Part shown: in pieces, positions 44,510 to 53,858 of the stretch | Numbering within the stretch: position 1 is the stretch's first letter | How the letters are laid out: every line of letters begins with the position of its first letter | Translations under genes and position numbers: made by a program | Origin: an uncultured Gemmatimonadota bacterium | GTDB lineage: Bacteria; Gemmatimonadota; Gemmatimonadetes; Gemmatimonadales; Gemmatimonadaceae | Assembly: GCA_903882745.1 (NCBI GenBank) | Contig: CAIRYG010000010.1 | Location: 1-64,000, forward strand | DNA: 64,000 bases | Reading direction: 5' to 3' | Notes under the pieces: generated by a model | Database searches by the model: none | Seen by the model: only the letters and a program-made list of their open reading frames with translations | What the model was told of the DNA's origin: nothing

Positions 44510-45582
44510 GCCGTTGACGTCGGCAGATCCTCGCGGACCGTCCCCTCAACTTCCAAAATGAAGTCGGCCCCGAATGCCATCGATGGCGTGCGGTATCCAG
44601 GCTGCGCGCCACCCTCGAGCACTTTCTGCGCAGCGGCGACGGCTGTGATGGCGGTGAGGGTGTAGCCATCCGGAGCGCGCAGGCGCGATGCCACGCGAGT
44701 GCCGCTGTCGTCCCACGCCACGCCCCACAGTTGAGCCTCTCCACGAGCGCGCTGCGCATCGCTCGGCCCTGGCTTCCCGGCACGAATACGGCCGAGCATG
44801 AAGCGCTGCATTGGCGCGGTCTCGAGCAACCAGCCGATGTAGCGTGAGAGCATCATCCCGCGAATCGTGCCTGGCGAGGTGGCGGTGAAGACTTCGATGT
44901 TGGGGATCTTGGTGCTGTGCCAGGCGGTGGACACGTCGCCCCACGGGATCGTGACGGAGAGGCGCGGCTTGTCGCCATAGGCAATCTCACGCGTACGCCA
45001 AGCCGCAGGCACTCGCGTGATCTTACCGTTGCGACGTACCGCTCCGCCCTGCCCGATGTTCTGGACCATGGTGGTCGCCGTTCCGCGCGAGAGTCCAACC
45101 CCGCCGTTGAAGGCGAGGGTCAGCCAGGTCGCGCTCGGCAGCCGCCGCTTGAGATGCGCGGCGAGGCAGTCGCTCGGAACCACGTCAAAACCAACGCCGG
45201 GCATGAGCATGACGCCGGCGCGCTCCGCTTCTGCACTGCGCGCCGCCATTGTTTCAAAGACCGAGATCTCACCCGTGATGTCGAGGTAGTGCGCCCTGTT
45301 GCGCATGCAGGCGTCGGCCATCGCGCGCGCCGTGCTCGAGAATGGCCCGGCGCAGTGCAGCACCACGGTGCACCCTGCCATCGCGCTGTCGAGTGCCGCT
45401 GGGGTATCGAGTCCACAGGGACGCGCGAGGAGTCCGTGTTCTGCGGCGAGCGCGTTGACCTCGGCTGCGTTGCGCCCCGACAGTACGGGGCGCATTCCGC
45501 GACGTACCGCTTCTTTCACGATCAGTCGGCCGGTGTAGCCGTTAGCGCCGTAAATCAGCACCGGATCGTGAGCGGTTGTCAT
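44506..45582 (-). CDS. Saccharopine dehydrogenase-like NAD(P)-binding protein
   Basis: 358 residues. The N-terminal Rossmann motif is IYGANGYTGRLIVKEA, followed by LSGRN and VLHCAGPFSSTA, as in the saccharopine dehydrogenase NADP-binding family that includes trans-acting enoyl reductases. The rest of the chain fits that family (YLDITGEISVFE, GVGFDVVPSDCLAAHL). It overlaps both neighbours by 4 bases. In this operon it may act on an acyl or enoyl intermediate made by the carboxylase/AtuA genes, but this is inference. Confidence 0.82.
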   Translation of the reverse strand: MTTAHDPVLIYGANGYTGRLIVKEAVRRGMRPVLSGRNAAEVNALAAEHGLLARPCGLDTPAALDSAMAGCTVVLHCAGPFSSTARAMADACMRNRAHYLDITGEISVFETMAARSAEAERAGVMLMPGVGFDVVPSDCLAAHLKRRLPSATWLTLAFNGGVGLSRGTATTMVQNIGQGGAVRRNGKITRVPAAWRTREIAYGDKPRLSVTIPWGDVSTAWHSTKIPNIEVFTATSPGTIRGMMLSRYIGWLLETAPMQRFMLGRIRAGKPGPSDAQRARGEAQLWGVAWDDSGTRVASRLRAPDGYTLTAITAVAAAQKVLEGGAQPGYRTPSMAFGADFILEVEGTVREDLPTSTA

Positions 45583-45941
45583 ACGGCGGCGGTGTAGGCG
45601 GGGAGTGCGAGCGCCTGTGCTTCCGCGTCCGGCACGTCAATCACCATGCGGAGCATTGCGGTAGAGAAGACCTTGCCCTGCGCGTCCGTCTTGAGCGAGA
45701 GCGTGCCGCCACCGTCGAGCGCGCCATGCAACAGAAAGTTCAGCGCGCGGAGGTTCGGCAGTTCATAGCGCTGCACGCCACCGGTAATGACACCCGTGAA
45801 GTGTGTGACCGCCGCTGCTTCGGTGACGTATGTCACGAGCACGTCGTACCACTCCGGCTTGAGCGCAATGAGCCCGACGTTCGCGGTATCACCCTTGTCA
45901 CCGGATCGCGCGTGCGCGATGTCGAGGAGACGGACCTTCAT
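45579..45941 (-). CDS. AtuA-related small protein
   Basis: 120 residues. The N-terminal motif [18 protein letters not shown] is characteristic of the small domain that is either fused to or encoded beside AtuA (DUF1446) proteins. Here it is separate and follows atuA with a 4-base overlap. It is probably a subunit of an AtuA complex in acyclic terpene or branched acyl-CoA breakdown. Confidence 0.85.
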   Translation of the reverse strand: MKVRLLDIAHARSGDKGDTANVGLIALKPEWYDVLVTYVTEAAAVTHFTGVITGGVQRYELPNLRALNFLLHGALDGGGTLSLKTDAQGKVFSTAMLRMVIDVPDAEAQALALPAYTAAV

Positions 45942-47311
45942 GACAGCACCTCCACGTGGGTGGTGACGACCGTCTTGTCGACAAGCGCCGGCCAGTAGGC
46001 GACAATCTCTTCGGTCTTCGGCCGACCCGCAGCGAAGCCGGTGACACTCGGCGGTCCATTGAGCACGAGCGGCACGATCTCTCGTGTGAACCGCTCGACC
46101 TTGGCCTTGTCGGCATCACGTACACCGATGCGGTACTGAATCTCGGGCGCATCTTTTCCCGCACCGACACCCGCGAGCGGGCCGTGCGTTGCGCTAGCGC
46201 CCACAAACTCGCTCAGCACCTGTTCGAACGTGAGCCCGAGTCGGTCGAGGCGCTCGCGGAGAATCCGGTCGGCCATCTGTGCTTTTTCGAGCGCGTCCGG
46301 CCAGGAGTAGACCAGCGAGCCCACGGCCTTGTAGCCACTCCGATAGGCAATGGACACTTTGAGTTTGTCCGTCGCTGCACTGCCCTTGATGCCATGCACC
46401 TTCACGCGATCGGTGCCACCGTCGGCGAGCTGGATGCTCGTGAAATCGGCAACAACGTCTGGCGTGATGTAGCTATGCGGATCACCCATCTCATAGACGA
46501 GCTGCTCCGTGACCGTCGGCACGGACACGCGCCCGCCCGTGTTGTCGTGCTTCGTGACAACAAAGGTGCCGTCGGGGGAGCACTCAACAATTGGGTAGCC
46601 GATATCGGCAAGGTTGGGAATGTTGCGCCAGTCGTGGAGGCAGTTGCCGCCCGAGCATTGTGCGCCGCACTCAATGATGTGCCCCGCGATGATGCCCGCG
46701 GCGAGTTTGTCCCAGTCGTTGGCGGCCCATCCGAACTCATAGCGCAATGGTGCCATGGTGAGCGCGGTGTCAGTTGAACGGCCGATGATGACGACATTCG
46801 CGCCACGGTTCAGCGCCTCGACAATCGGCTCACTGCCGATGTAGGCATTGGCCGCAATCACCCGATCGCGCACGAGCGACAGCGGCTCGCCCGTGTCCAT
46901 GTTGCGCAGCTCGTGTCCGTTGGCGAGCAGTTCGTCGATGCGCGGCAGGAGATTGTCGCCGGTAATCACGCCGATCTTCAGCTTGCCCGCGGCGCCGTGC
47001 TTGGCGGCCATCGCCTGCACCGCAGCCGCGCAGGCTTCTGGATTCACGCCGCCGGCATTCGCAATGACTTTGACGCCTTTGTTCACAACAGCGTCGAGCA
47101 CCGATTCCATGGCGCCAACGAAGTCGCGCGCGTAGCCCATGTTCGGGTCGCGTTCCTTCTGCTTCTGCAGAATGGACATCGTGACTTCGGCGAGATAATC
47201 GAGCATGAGGTAGTCCACCTGACCACCCTCGACCTGCCGACGCGGCGCTTCGAGCCAATCGCCCCAAAAGCCTTGGCCACCCGCGACGCGTACCACCGTC
47301 TTGCCACTCAT
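45938..47311 (-). CDS. AtuA family (DUF1446) protein
   Basis: 457 residues matching the AtuA/DUF1446 family along its length: [17 protein letters not shown] at the start, [23 protein letters not shown], and [13 protein letters not shown]. In Pseudomonas AtuA is needed for growth on citronellol/geraniol, but its reaction is not settled. It overlaps the carboxyltransferase gene by 1 base and the small AtuA-related gene by 4 bases. Confidence 0.88.
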   Translation of the reverse strand: MSGKTVVRVAGGQGFWGDWLEAPRRQVEGGQVDYLMLDYLAEVTMSILQKQKERDPNMGYARDFVGAMESVLDAVVNKGVKVIANAGGVNPEACAAAVQAMAAKHGAAGKLKIGVITGDNLLPRIDELLANGHELRNMDTGEPLSLVRDRVIAANAYIGSEPIVEALNRGANVVIIGRSTDTALTMAPLRYEFGWAANDWDKLAAGIIAGHIIECGAQCSGGNCLHDWRNIPNLADIGYPIVECSPDGTFVVTKHDNTGGRVSVPTVTEQLVYEMGDPHSYITPDVVADFTSIQLADGGTDRVKVHGIKGSAATDKLKVSIAYRSGYKAVGSLVYSWPDALEKAQMADRILRERLDRLGLTFEQVLSEFVGASATHGPLAGVGAGKDAPEIQYRIGVRDADKAKVERFTREIVPLVLNGPPSVTGFAAGRPKTEEIVAYWPALVDKTVVTTHVEVLS

Positions 47312-48921
47312 TATGCGATCTCCGGACGTGCGGGAAGCACGAAGGGCCCAAGGTGCGGACCGGGATTCTGCAGGGCGCTGCGGAGGGCGATGGTCAGCAC
47401 CGTCCGTGTGTCCTCAGGGTAGACGAGCGCGTCAATAAATCCGCGCGCGCCCGCGTATTGGGCATCCAACTGATGTTCGTAATCGGCGCGCATCTCGGCT
47501 ACGGACGCTGCGACTTCGGGCGAAACGTCGACGCCAGCGGTCTTTGCTGCCGTGATGGTCGGACCGTGGACGGCGGTGACCGCGGCCTCGCCCTCCATGA
47601 CCGCCATACGACCGGTGGGCCAGGAGAAGATGAAGTCCGGATCGAAGCCCTGCCCCGCCATCGCATAGTAGCCCGCGCCGGAGGCGTGATTCACCGTCAG
47701 CACGATCTTTGGAACGATCGCCGTGGCCATGGCCTCAACAAAGCGAGCGCCAGCCCGAATGATCCCCGAGTGCTCGGCGTCAGCCCCGACCATGAAGCCG
47801 GAGACATCCTGCACAAAGAGAATCGGGATCCCCTGCCGCGAGCATTTGTCGATATAGAACGCCGCTTTCTCCGCGCTTTCGGTATAAATGATTCCGCCGA
47901 AGCGAGGACGTTCCCCTTCGCGCGGCTTGATGAGCCCGCGCTGGTTGGCGATGATCCCGACCGGCATCCCCGCAATCCGCGCATCGCCGCAAATCAGCTC
48001 CTTGGCGAGGTTGGGCTGGAACTCGTCGAGCGAGCCCTCGTCCAGAATGGCGCGGAGCACATTGTGCATGTCGTAGGACATGCGATGATCGGCGGGGAGC
48101 ACGTCATACAGGGTCTCGGCGGCCGCGCCGGGTTGGGCGTCGCTGAGTTCGGGGGGCTTCACCGGCTGCGGGAGCCGCGACACGAGATCGCGAATCTTGC
48201 GCAAGCATTCGGCATCGGTCTCCACCGCGTAGTGCGCCACACCACTGATCTCGGTGTGGGTGTTGGCGCCTCCCAATGTTTCCCCGTCGATCGTCTGCCC
48301 GGTGGCGCCCTTCACGAGGTTGGGGCCGCCGAGTCCCATGAAGCTGGTGCCCTTCACCATTAGGATGACGTCGGAGAGGGCTGGGAGGTACGCCCCGCCG
48401 GCCACGCACTGTCCCATCACCGCCGCGATCTGCGGGATGTGGAGGTAGCGTCGCATGAGCGAGTTGTAGTAGAAAATGCGCGCCGCACCATACTGCCCCG
48501 GGAAGACCCCGCCTTGGTACGGGAGATTCACCCCCGCACTGTCGACCAGGTAGAGGATCGGGATGCGGCAGCGCATGGCCAGCTCTTGGGCGCGCAGCAT
48601 CTTGGTGATCGTCTCGGGCCACCAGGAGCCCGCTTTGACCGTCGCATCATTGGCGACCATGACGCACTCGCGGCCGCTGACCGAGCCAATGCCCGTGATG
48701 ACCCCTGCGCCGGGCGCTTGCCCGTCGTACTGATCGTACGCGACCAGGAGGCCGATTTCGAGGAAGTGGGAATCGGCGTCGACGAGCTGGGTGACGCGCT
48801 CGCGAGCCGTGAGCTTGCCCTGCTTATGTTGTCGGGCCGCTTTATCGGCCCCGCCGCCGTCGCGCAGCGTTGCTTCGAGCGCGCGTGCGGCGGCGCTGAG
48901 GTCACGAAGTCGGGCGCTCAC
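47311..48921 (-). CDS. Acyl-CoA carboxylase carboxyltransferase (beta) subunit
   Basis: 536 residues with the two crotonase-like carboxyltransferase halves: [20 protein letters not shown] and [12 protein letters not shown] in the first, and [15 protein letters not shown] and [14 protein letters not shown] in the second. It is closest in style to methylcrotonyl- or geranyl-CoA carboxylase beta subunits ([22 protein letters not shown]). The biotin carboxylase/biotin carrier alpha subunit is not encoded in the window. It overlaps the B12-binding small subunit by 4 bases and AtuA by 1 base, so all act in one pathway by context. Confidence 0.92.
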   Translation of the reverse strand: MSARLRDLSAAARALEATLRDGGGADKAARQHKQGKLTARERVTQLVDADSHFLEIGLLVAYDQYDGQAPGAGVITGIGSVSGRECVMVANDATVKAGSWWPETITKMLRAQELAMRCRIPILYLVDSAGVNLPYQGGVFPGQYGAARIFYYNSLMRRYLHIPQIAAVMGQCVAGGAYLPALSDVILMVKGTSFMGLGGPNLVKGATGQTIDGETLGGANTHTEISGVAHYAVETDAECLRKIRDLVSRLPQPVKPPELSDAQPGAAAETLYDVLPADHRMSYDMHNVLRAILDEGSLDEFQPNLAKELICGDARIAGMPVGIIANQRGLIKPREGERPRFGGIIYTESAEKAAFYIDKCSRQGIPILFVQDVSGFMVGADAEHSGIIRAGARFVEAMATAIVPKIVLTVNHASGAGYYAMAGQGFDPDFIFSWPTGRMAVMEGEAAVTAVHGPTITAAKTAGVDVSPEVAASVAEMRADYEHQLDAQYAGARGFIDALVYPEDTRTVLTIALRSALQNPGPHLGPFVLPARPEIA

Positions 48922-49328
48922 ACGTCCTGCGGACGCTGTGCAAACCAGCGACGGATGTAGTCGATCAAATCCTGGGTCGACGTGCCAGGACCGAACAGTT
49001 CGCCGGCTCCCTGTGCACGGAGCGTCTCCATATCCTCTTTCGGGATAATGCCGCCGCCCGTGAGAAGAATGTCGCCCCGGCCCTGCTCGTCGAGCAGCGC
49101 TTTGACGCGCGGGAAGAGCGTCATGTGGGCACCGGAGAGGATCGACAGGCCCACGACGTCCACATCCTCTTGGACGGCCGCGCTCGCGATCATCTCGGGG
49201 GTCTGATGCAGACCCGTGTAAATCACTTCCATGCCGGCATCGCGGAGTGCGGCGGCAACAACTTTGGCCCCCCGGTCATGACCATCTAGACCGGGCTTGG
49301 CGACAAGGACACGAATGGGACGGGACAT
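48918..49328 (-). CDS. Cobalamin-binding acyl-CoA mutase small subunit
   Basis: 136 residues from the ATG at 49328 ([20 protein letters not shown]). The B12 motif DxHxxG is DGHDRG, with the His as lower axial cobalt ligand, followed by GLSILSGAH and the TGGGIIP segment that line the nucleotide tail. It is a stand-alone cobalamin domain, as in IcmB or archaeal-type mutases, and would pair with a separate large subunit such as the one at 56286-57980. It heads the AtuA/carboxylase operon. Confidence 0.92.
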   Translation of the reverse strand: MSRPIRVLVAKPGLDGHDRGAKVVAAALRDAGMEVIYTGLHQTPEMIASAAVQEDVDVVGLSILSGAHMTLFPRVKALLDEQGRGDILLTGGGIIPKEDMETLRAQGAGELFGPGTSTQDLIDYIRRWFAQRPQDV

Positions 49329-49384
49329 ACTCGAAAAGTACTCGGCGCGTCCCGACTGCGGCAACTCATCAACGACGGAAAATT

Positions 49385-49401
49385 GAGCGATTTCGGCGCT
49401 C
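49385..49401 (-). terminator. Terminator of the methyltransferase gene
   Basis: GAGCG and CGCTC form a 5-bp stem followed on the minus strand by AATTTT. It lies 17 bases after the methyltransferase stop codon. Confidence 0.6.
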
Positions 49402-49418
49402 GTTTTAGAGTCCGTCGA

Positions 49419-50198
49419 TTAGTCCCGTCGTGCCACCAGCAACATTTCGCTCGACTCACGCGTCAGCGGGGCGTCCGTCCACCCGTCAAAGGCCTGCTCG
49501 ACCACCAGTCCCGCCGCGCGGCAGAGCTCGGCGAGTTGGCTCGCGGTATAGAGCCGAATCCGGTGCTCGCGCTCGAAGGTCCGCTTGCCCTTGATCGTGG
49601 TGCGCACGGTGATGAACCCGGTCAGCGGATCGAACTCACGTTCGTGCCCGATCATCGTCCCGTCGTCGGTGGTCCACCAGTCGCGATCCAGGAACTTGGC
49701 CATCACGCCGTCGCGGCTGCCGCCGTGCCAGATCAGGGTGCCGCCCGGCTTCAGTACGCGGGCAAAGCCCTCAATCACCTGCTGGTCGTCCTGGGGGTCG
49801 GCAAAGAAACCGAAGCTGGTAAAGAGATTGACGACCGCATCAAACTTTCCCGTCCATCGCGCGGGGAGGGTCCGCATGTCGCCCCGCGTGTAGCGCAGGG
49901 TGCGCCCCGTCCCGCGAGCCTTCGCCTTTGCGATGAGCGTGGCGGAGTAGTCGAGGCCGGTGACGTCGTGTCCCGCTTCGGCGAGCAAGTGCGCATGGCG
50001 CCCCTGGCCGCAGGGGACATCGAGGACACGGGATCCGTGCGGGAGCTCGAGCAACTCGAGGAGACGCGTGACCTGCGCGCGGTCGTCCTCGAGCGAAAAG
50101 AGCGGCTCGTATTCCAGCAGATAGCGCGTGTCGAAATACTGGGCCCACCACTCGGTGATGGACGGGCGAGCAGGCGGGCGGCGGCGGGAAGCAGTCAC
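49419..50198 (-). CDS. Class I SAM-dependent methyltransferase
   Basis: 259 residues from the GTG at 50198; a TTG at 50246 is also possible. Motif I is VLDVPCGQGRHA, followed by GLDYSATLI (acidic residue that binds ribose) and VNLFTSFGFF. The N-terminal ITEWWAQYFDTRYLLEYEPL is typical of small-molecule methyltransferases of the ubiE/bioC-like type. The substrate is unknown. It is divergent from the cytochrome bc operon and does not obviously belong to it. Confidence 0.85.
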   Translation of the reverse strand: MTASRRRPPARPSITEWWAQYFDTRYLLEYEPLFSLEDDRAQVTRLLELLELPHGSRVLDVPCGQGRHAHLLAEAGHDVTGLDYSATLIAKAKARGTGRTLRYTRGDMRTLPARWTGKFDAVVNLFTSFGFFADPQDDQQVIEGFARVLKPGGTLIWHGGSRDGVMAKFLDRDWWTTDDGTMIGHEREFDPLTGFITVRTTIKGKRTFEREHRIRLYTASQLAELCRAAGLVVEQAFDGWTDAPLTRESSEMLLVARRD

Positions 50199-50266
50199 CC
50201 GTGAAAGGTGTCGGCGCGCACGCGCCGCGTCCACTGCGTGGGGCAATTATCGGTCCGACTTTATGA

Positions 50267-50306
50267 GGGATTTCCCCCAGCATTTGTCAGGGGAAATACC
50301 CTTTTG
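50267..50306 (+). promoter_or_regulatory. Terminator-like hairpin in the bc operon leader
   Basis: GGGATTTCCCC pairs with GGGGAAAT-A-CCC (11 bp with one bulge) and is followed by CTTTTGT, the form of a plus-strand intrinsic terminator. No plus-strand gene lies upstream, so it would sit either before the promoter or in the leader as an attenuator of the cytochrome operon. Confidence 0.4.
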
Positions 50307-50340
50307 TCGCCCCCCGCCCTGCGCTTGCGTGCACCCACAA

Positions 50341-50364
50341 GGAGTAACAGCCCCTCGTTACTCC
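50341..50364. promoter_or_regulatory. Inverted repeat before the Rieske gene
   Basis: GGAGTAAC at 50341-50348 and GTTACTCC at 50357-50364 are perfect 8-bp complements separated by 8 bases, about 80 bases before the Rieske start. It could be an operator for a dimeric regulator or a leader hairpin. Confidence 0.45.
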
Positions 50365-50445
50365 CCGTGAGCAGGTGCCGAAATGGGCGACATGGCCCAG
50401 TCAGACAGGGCTCCTGCGTCGAGACCACCACTGTGGAGGAGTACT

Positions 50446-51000
50446 TTGAGCGACAGCACGCATTCGGAATCGCAGTCCGCGCCGAGCGAGGCCCTTACCG
50501 CGCGGCGTCGTTTCCTGCGATTGGTCAGCGGAGTATCCGCCGCGCTCGGCGCGGTGCTTGTCGGGGTTCCCCTGACACGCAGCATTGCGACCCCGGTCCT
50601 CGCAAAGCCCCCCAAGGACAACTGGATTAAGGTCGCCGACGACATCGCGCTGCTCGACATCGGCGTCCCGATTCGCCGTGACTTCACGATCACCATGCAA
50701 GACGCTTGGGTCGAGAGTCGCGCGATGAACGGCGTATGGCTGTACACAGAGGACGGCGAGAAGTTCAAGGCGTACAACGCGCACTGCACGCACCTGGGCT
50801 GCGGATACGTCTACGATCCAACCGAAAAGATCTTCTTCTGCCCGTGTCACCGCGGCCAGTTCGAAATTAAAACCGGAAAGGTGCTCGGGGGCCCACCGCC
50901 CCGTCGACTCGACGAACTCGAGGTCGAAGTCCGCGACAGTGCCGTGTATGTGAAGTACAAAGACTTCCGGCTCGGCGTCGAAGCACGGATTGAGGCCTAA
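50446..51000 (+). CDS. Rieske iron-sulfur protein of a bc-type complex
   Basis: 184 residues from a TTG at 50446, chosen because GGAGGAG lies 4 bases upstream; ATG at 50383 or 50395 would add residues with no known role. The N-terminus ARRRFLRLVSG followed by a hydrophobic helix is a Tat-type anchor, as in other Rieske proteins. The 2Fe-2S ligands are in CTHLGC (114-119) and CPCH (132-135). It passes electrons from quinol to the cytochrome c domain. It is the first gene of the operon and lies 3 bases before the cytochrome b gene. Confidence 0.95.
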   Translation: MSDSTHSESQSAPSEALTARRRFLRLVSGVSAALGAVLVGVPLTRSIATPVLAKPPKDNWIKVADDIALLDIGVPIRRDFTITMQDAWVESRAMNGVWLYTEDGEKFKAYNAHCTHLGCGYVYDPTEKIFFCPCHRGQFEIKTGKVLGGPPPRRLDELEVEVRDSAVYVKYKDFRLGVEARIEA

Positions 51001-51003
51001 TCC

Positions 51004-52497
51004 ATGTCTATCTATAAATGGCTCAATGAGCGCGTCGACCTCGACGGCATGTACACGGGGCTGCTCGACCGCAAAGTGCCTAGCGGCCTCAGCTGGGCGC
51101 ATACCCTCGGCAGTGCGACACTCGCGGTATTTGTGGTGCAGGCGCTGACCGGCATCGCGCTCGCGATGTACTACGCGCCATCACCCGACCATGCGTATGA
51201 CAGCGTCCGATACATCCAAACGGCGGTCATCAGCGGCCCCTTAGTTCGCGGGATCCATCACTGGGGTGCGTCGGCAATGGTCGTGCTCGTGGTGGCGCAC
51301 ATGATTCGCGTCTTCACCATGGGGGCCTATAAGTACCCCCGCGAGGCGAACTGGATGCTGGGCGTCGTGCTCTTCATCCTGACCATGGCGTTCGGCTTCA
51401 CGGGCTATTTGCTGCCCTGGGATCAGAAGGCGTACTGGGCAACGCAGGTCGGCACGAACATCGCGGGGACCACACCCGTGATTGGCGACATGCTAGTGAA
51501 GCTGCTCCGCGGCGGTAGCCAACTCGGCGCCGGCACGCTGACCCGTTTCTATGCGATGCACGTGCTGCTCTTTCCCATGCTGATCGCCGGCGTGATCGGG
51601 TTGCACATGGTGCTGGTGATTCGCCAGGGGATCGCACCAAAGCCCAAGCTGCTCGAAGACGGCTCACCGCTCACGACATCGGATGCTCAGTACCCCGCCT
51701 ACTACCAGGCGCAGTACAAAGCAGCGAAGCGTGGCGACCAGCGGTTCTGGCCCGACGTGATTGCCAAGGATGCGGCGGTCGCGGTGCTCACCATTCTTGT
51801 GCTCGTGTTGCTGGCGAAAACCTTTGGCGCTGGCCTCGAAGCACCGGCGGATCCGAGCGACTCATCGTACAAACCGCTGCCGGAGTGGTACTTCCTCCCG
51901 TTCTTCCAGCTGCTCAAACTGGTGCCAGGGTCGCTCGAGAGTGTCGTCGCTGTCGGGATTCCAGGTGCCGGCATCCTGGCACTCCTGTTCCTGCCCTTCT
52001 ACGACCGGAAGAGTACACGCTCGTTCCGTCATCGGCCGTGGGCGATGGCGATTCTTGGGACCCTCATGGTGAGCTGCGCGCTCCTCATCGGCGCTGCGTA
52101 TCGCGATATCGGTCCCGTGGTGGAACCCGACACCGGACGCCCATTGACCTCGGCGGAACGTGCGGGCCGAGCCCTCTTCAAGGGACAGGGATGCAACTCC
52201 TGCCACCAGGTCGGCGCGAACAAGCCGACCGGAAAAGCTGGCGATTTGCCAGATGCACCTGACCTCACAGAGGTCGGTCTGAGACACACGGGTGTCTGGA
52301 TGCACTCGTTTATGGAAGATCCGTTGCGCTTCCATAAGAACTCCAAGATGCCGGCGTTTGGCCCTCCGATTCTGTCGCACCAGGAAATCGAAGAGTTGAG
52401 CCGCTACATGAGCTCACTGCGTGGCAAGAATGGCGACGCCAAGCAGCCACAGTTCGTTGACACCTTCCCAGAAACTCCCAAACACAAGGAGCCATAA
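51004..52497 (+). CDS. Cytochrome b fused to a cytochrome c domain
   Basis: 497 residues. The b part has eight or so hydrophobic helices, heme ligands at about H85/H186 and H99/H201 (spacings 14 and 15, as in cytochrome b6), and the quinol-site motif PEWY at 292-295. The subunit-IV-like half is in the same chain. After the last helix a cytochrome c domain begins, with CNSCH at 397-401 and a probable Met ligand in KMPAFG (about 449). The protein oxidises quinol in the inner membrane and passes electrons to the periplasm. Its stop shares a base with the next ATG. Confidence 0.95.
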   Translation: MSIYKWLNERVDLDGMYTGLLDRKVPSGLSWAHTLGSATLAVFVVQALTGIALAMYYAPSPDHAYDSVRYIQTAVISGPLVRGIHHWGASAMVVLVVAHMIRVFTMGAYKYPREANWMLGVVLFILTMAFGFTGYLLPWDQKAYWATQVGTNIAGTTPVIGDMLVKLLRGGSQLGAGTLTRFYAMHVLLFPMLIAGVIGLHMVLVIRQGIAPKPKLLEDGSPLTTSDAQYPAYYQAQYKAAKRGDQRFWPDVIAKDAAVAVLTILVLVLLAKTFGAGLEAPADPSDSSYKPLPEWYFLPFFQLLKLVPGSLESVVAVGIPGAGILALLFLPFYDRKSTRSFRHRPWAMAILGTLMVSCALLIGAAYRDIGPVVEPDTGRPLTSAERAGRALFKGQGCNSCHQVGANKPTGKAGDLPDAPDLTEVGLRHTGVWMHSFMEDPLRFHKNSKMPAFGPPILSHQEIEELSRYMSSLRGKNGDAKQPQFVDTFPETPKHKEP

Positions 52498-52835
52498 TGC
52501 GCCCCCGTTCGATGATGCTCTTCGCAGTATTCGCCGCGGCCGCCACCGGCAGCCGGCTCGGTGCCCAGGCCGCGGATGCCAAAGCCAACTACGACGAGAA
52601 CTGCCGCAAGTGTCACGGCGTGCGCGGGACCCCGCCGAAGACCATGAAGGAGAAGTTTCCGAAGATCGCGACCTTCGACGCGAAGTTCTTGGAAACCCAC
52701 TCCGTGGACTCCATGGTGAAGGTCCTCACGAAGGGCAAGAACGACGACATGAAGTCGTTCAAGGAGAAGATGTCCCCCGCGGAGCTCAAGGCCGTGGCCG
52801 AGTACGTACATGAGCTCCAGAAGGCGAAGCCGTAG
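52497..52835 (+). CDS. Small monoheme cytochrome c
   Basis: 112 residues with a signal peptide (MRPRSMMLFAVFAAAATGSR). One heme motif, CRKCH at 36-40, is followed by a cytochrome c fold with a candidate Met ligand in DDMKSF. It starts at the stop codon of the cytochrome b-c gene (TAATG), so translation is coupled. The context suggests a periplasmic carrier between the bc complex and the decaheme cytochrome downstream. Confidence 0.93.
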   Translation: MRPRSMMLFAVFAAAATGSRLGAQAADAKANYDENCRKCHGVRGTPPKTMKEKFPKIATFDAKFLETHSVDSMVKVLTKGKNDDMKSFKEKMSPAELKAVAEYVHELQKAKP

Positions 52836-52901
52836 TTCCCCGGACTCCTACTCCCAGACTCGCAGTGCCGCCCCGGAGATGGGGCGGCCAGAGGAAGCGA
52901 A

Positions 52902-53834
52902 ATGACTGATACCCGATTCCTATTCCGACACGCCGCGTATGGCCTAGGCTTGAGCCTGGCGGTTCTGGGGTTCGTGCCCAGCGCGCTATCGGCACAACAG
53001 AAGGCCGCGTCGGCGTATGCCGGCTCGGCCTCTTGTCTTGATTGCCACAAGAAGATGGCGGCGCCGTTTCTCGAGTCCGCCAAGGGCCAGCAACTCATGG
53101 GGCGCCCACGTACCGAGCACGAGAAGAAAGGGTGCGAGTCCTGCCACGGCCCAAGCAAGCAGCACGCGAATTCCGGCGGAGAAGAGCGCGGCGATATGAT
53201 CGTATACAGCCGCAAGTCTCCGACACCCGTGACCGAGCGCAACGCGATCTGCCTGCAGTGTCACCAGAAGACTGCCCGCACGTTATGGAAGGGGAGCGCC
53301 CACGAAGCACGCAACGTGGCATGCACCGACTGCCATGTGGTGATGCATCACGAGTCCGAGCGCGGCGCGCTCAAGAAGTCGTCCGTCGCCGCGACCTGCG
53401 GATCGTGTCACCAGCAAAAGGTTGCCGCGATTCAGAAGAACTCGCACATGCCGTTGGGCGAGCAAAAGATGGAATGCACCAGCTGCCATAATCCGCACGG
53501 CTCGCCGAATGAAAAGCTCTTGATCAAGTCGTCGGTCAGCGAAACGTGCTACCAGTGTCACCAGGAGAAGCGTGGCCCGTTCCTCTGGCAGCACATCCCA
53601 GTCGCGGAGAGCTGCGCCAACTGCCACGACTCCCACGGCAGCAACAAGGAGAAGATGCTCAAGCTCTCGCGTCCGCGTCTCTGCCAGCAGTGCCACCCGA
53701 CTGGGCATGGTGGTCCCGTTGCGCGAGCCACCGATGCCGCAGCTGTCCGCTTCACCTACAACAAAAGTTGCTCCAACTGCCACGTCAACATTCACGGATC
53801 GAACCACACCGCCGGCGCCTTCTTCACTCGCTGA
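52902..53834 (+). CDS. Decaheme cytochrome c, MtrA/DmsE type
   Basis: 310 residues with a signal peptide ending near ALSAQQ. Exactly ten CxxCH motifs occur, beginning at residues 45, 78, 117, 141, 166, 192, 216, 238, 261 and 290. Length, number and spacing match MtrA, DmsE and PioA-core decaheme cytochromes that thread through an outer-membrane barrel as a heme wire. The next gene encodes such a barrel, 24 bases downstream. It lies 66 bases after the monoheme cytochrome gene with no terminator between, so it is part of the bc operon. Confidence 0.94.
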   Translation: MTDTRFLFRHAAYGLGLSLAVLGFVPSALSAQQKAASAYAGSASCLDCHKKMAAPFLESAKGQQLMGRPRTEHEKKGCESCHGPSKQHANSGGEERGDMIVYSRKSPTPVTERNAICLQCHQKTARTLWKGSAHEARNVACTDCHVVMHHESERGALKKSSVAATCGSCHQQKVAAIQKNSHMPLGEQKMECTSCHNPHGSPNEKLLIKSSVSETCYQCHQEKRGPFLWQHIPVAESCANCHDSHGSNKEKMLKLSRPRLCQQCHPTGHGGPVARATDAAAVRFTYNKSCSNCHVNIHGSNHTAGAFFTR

Positions 53835-53858
53835 CGCCATTCGCGCAAGGACATCCTA

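Noticed and set aside
47311-48921. Propionyl-CoA carboxylase assignment to complete a methylmalonyl pathway with the mutase
   Set aside because: The carboxyltransferase resembles methylcrotonyl/geranyl-CoA types more closely, and the mutase residues do not fit methylmalonyl-CoA.
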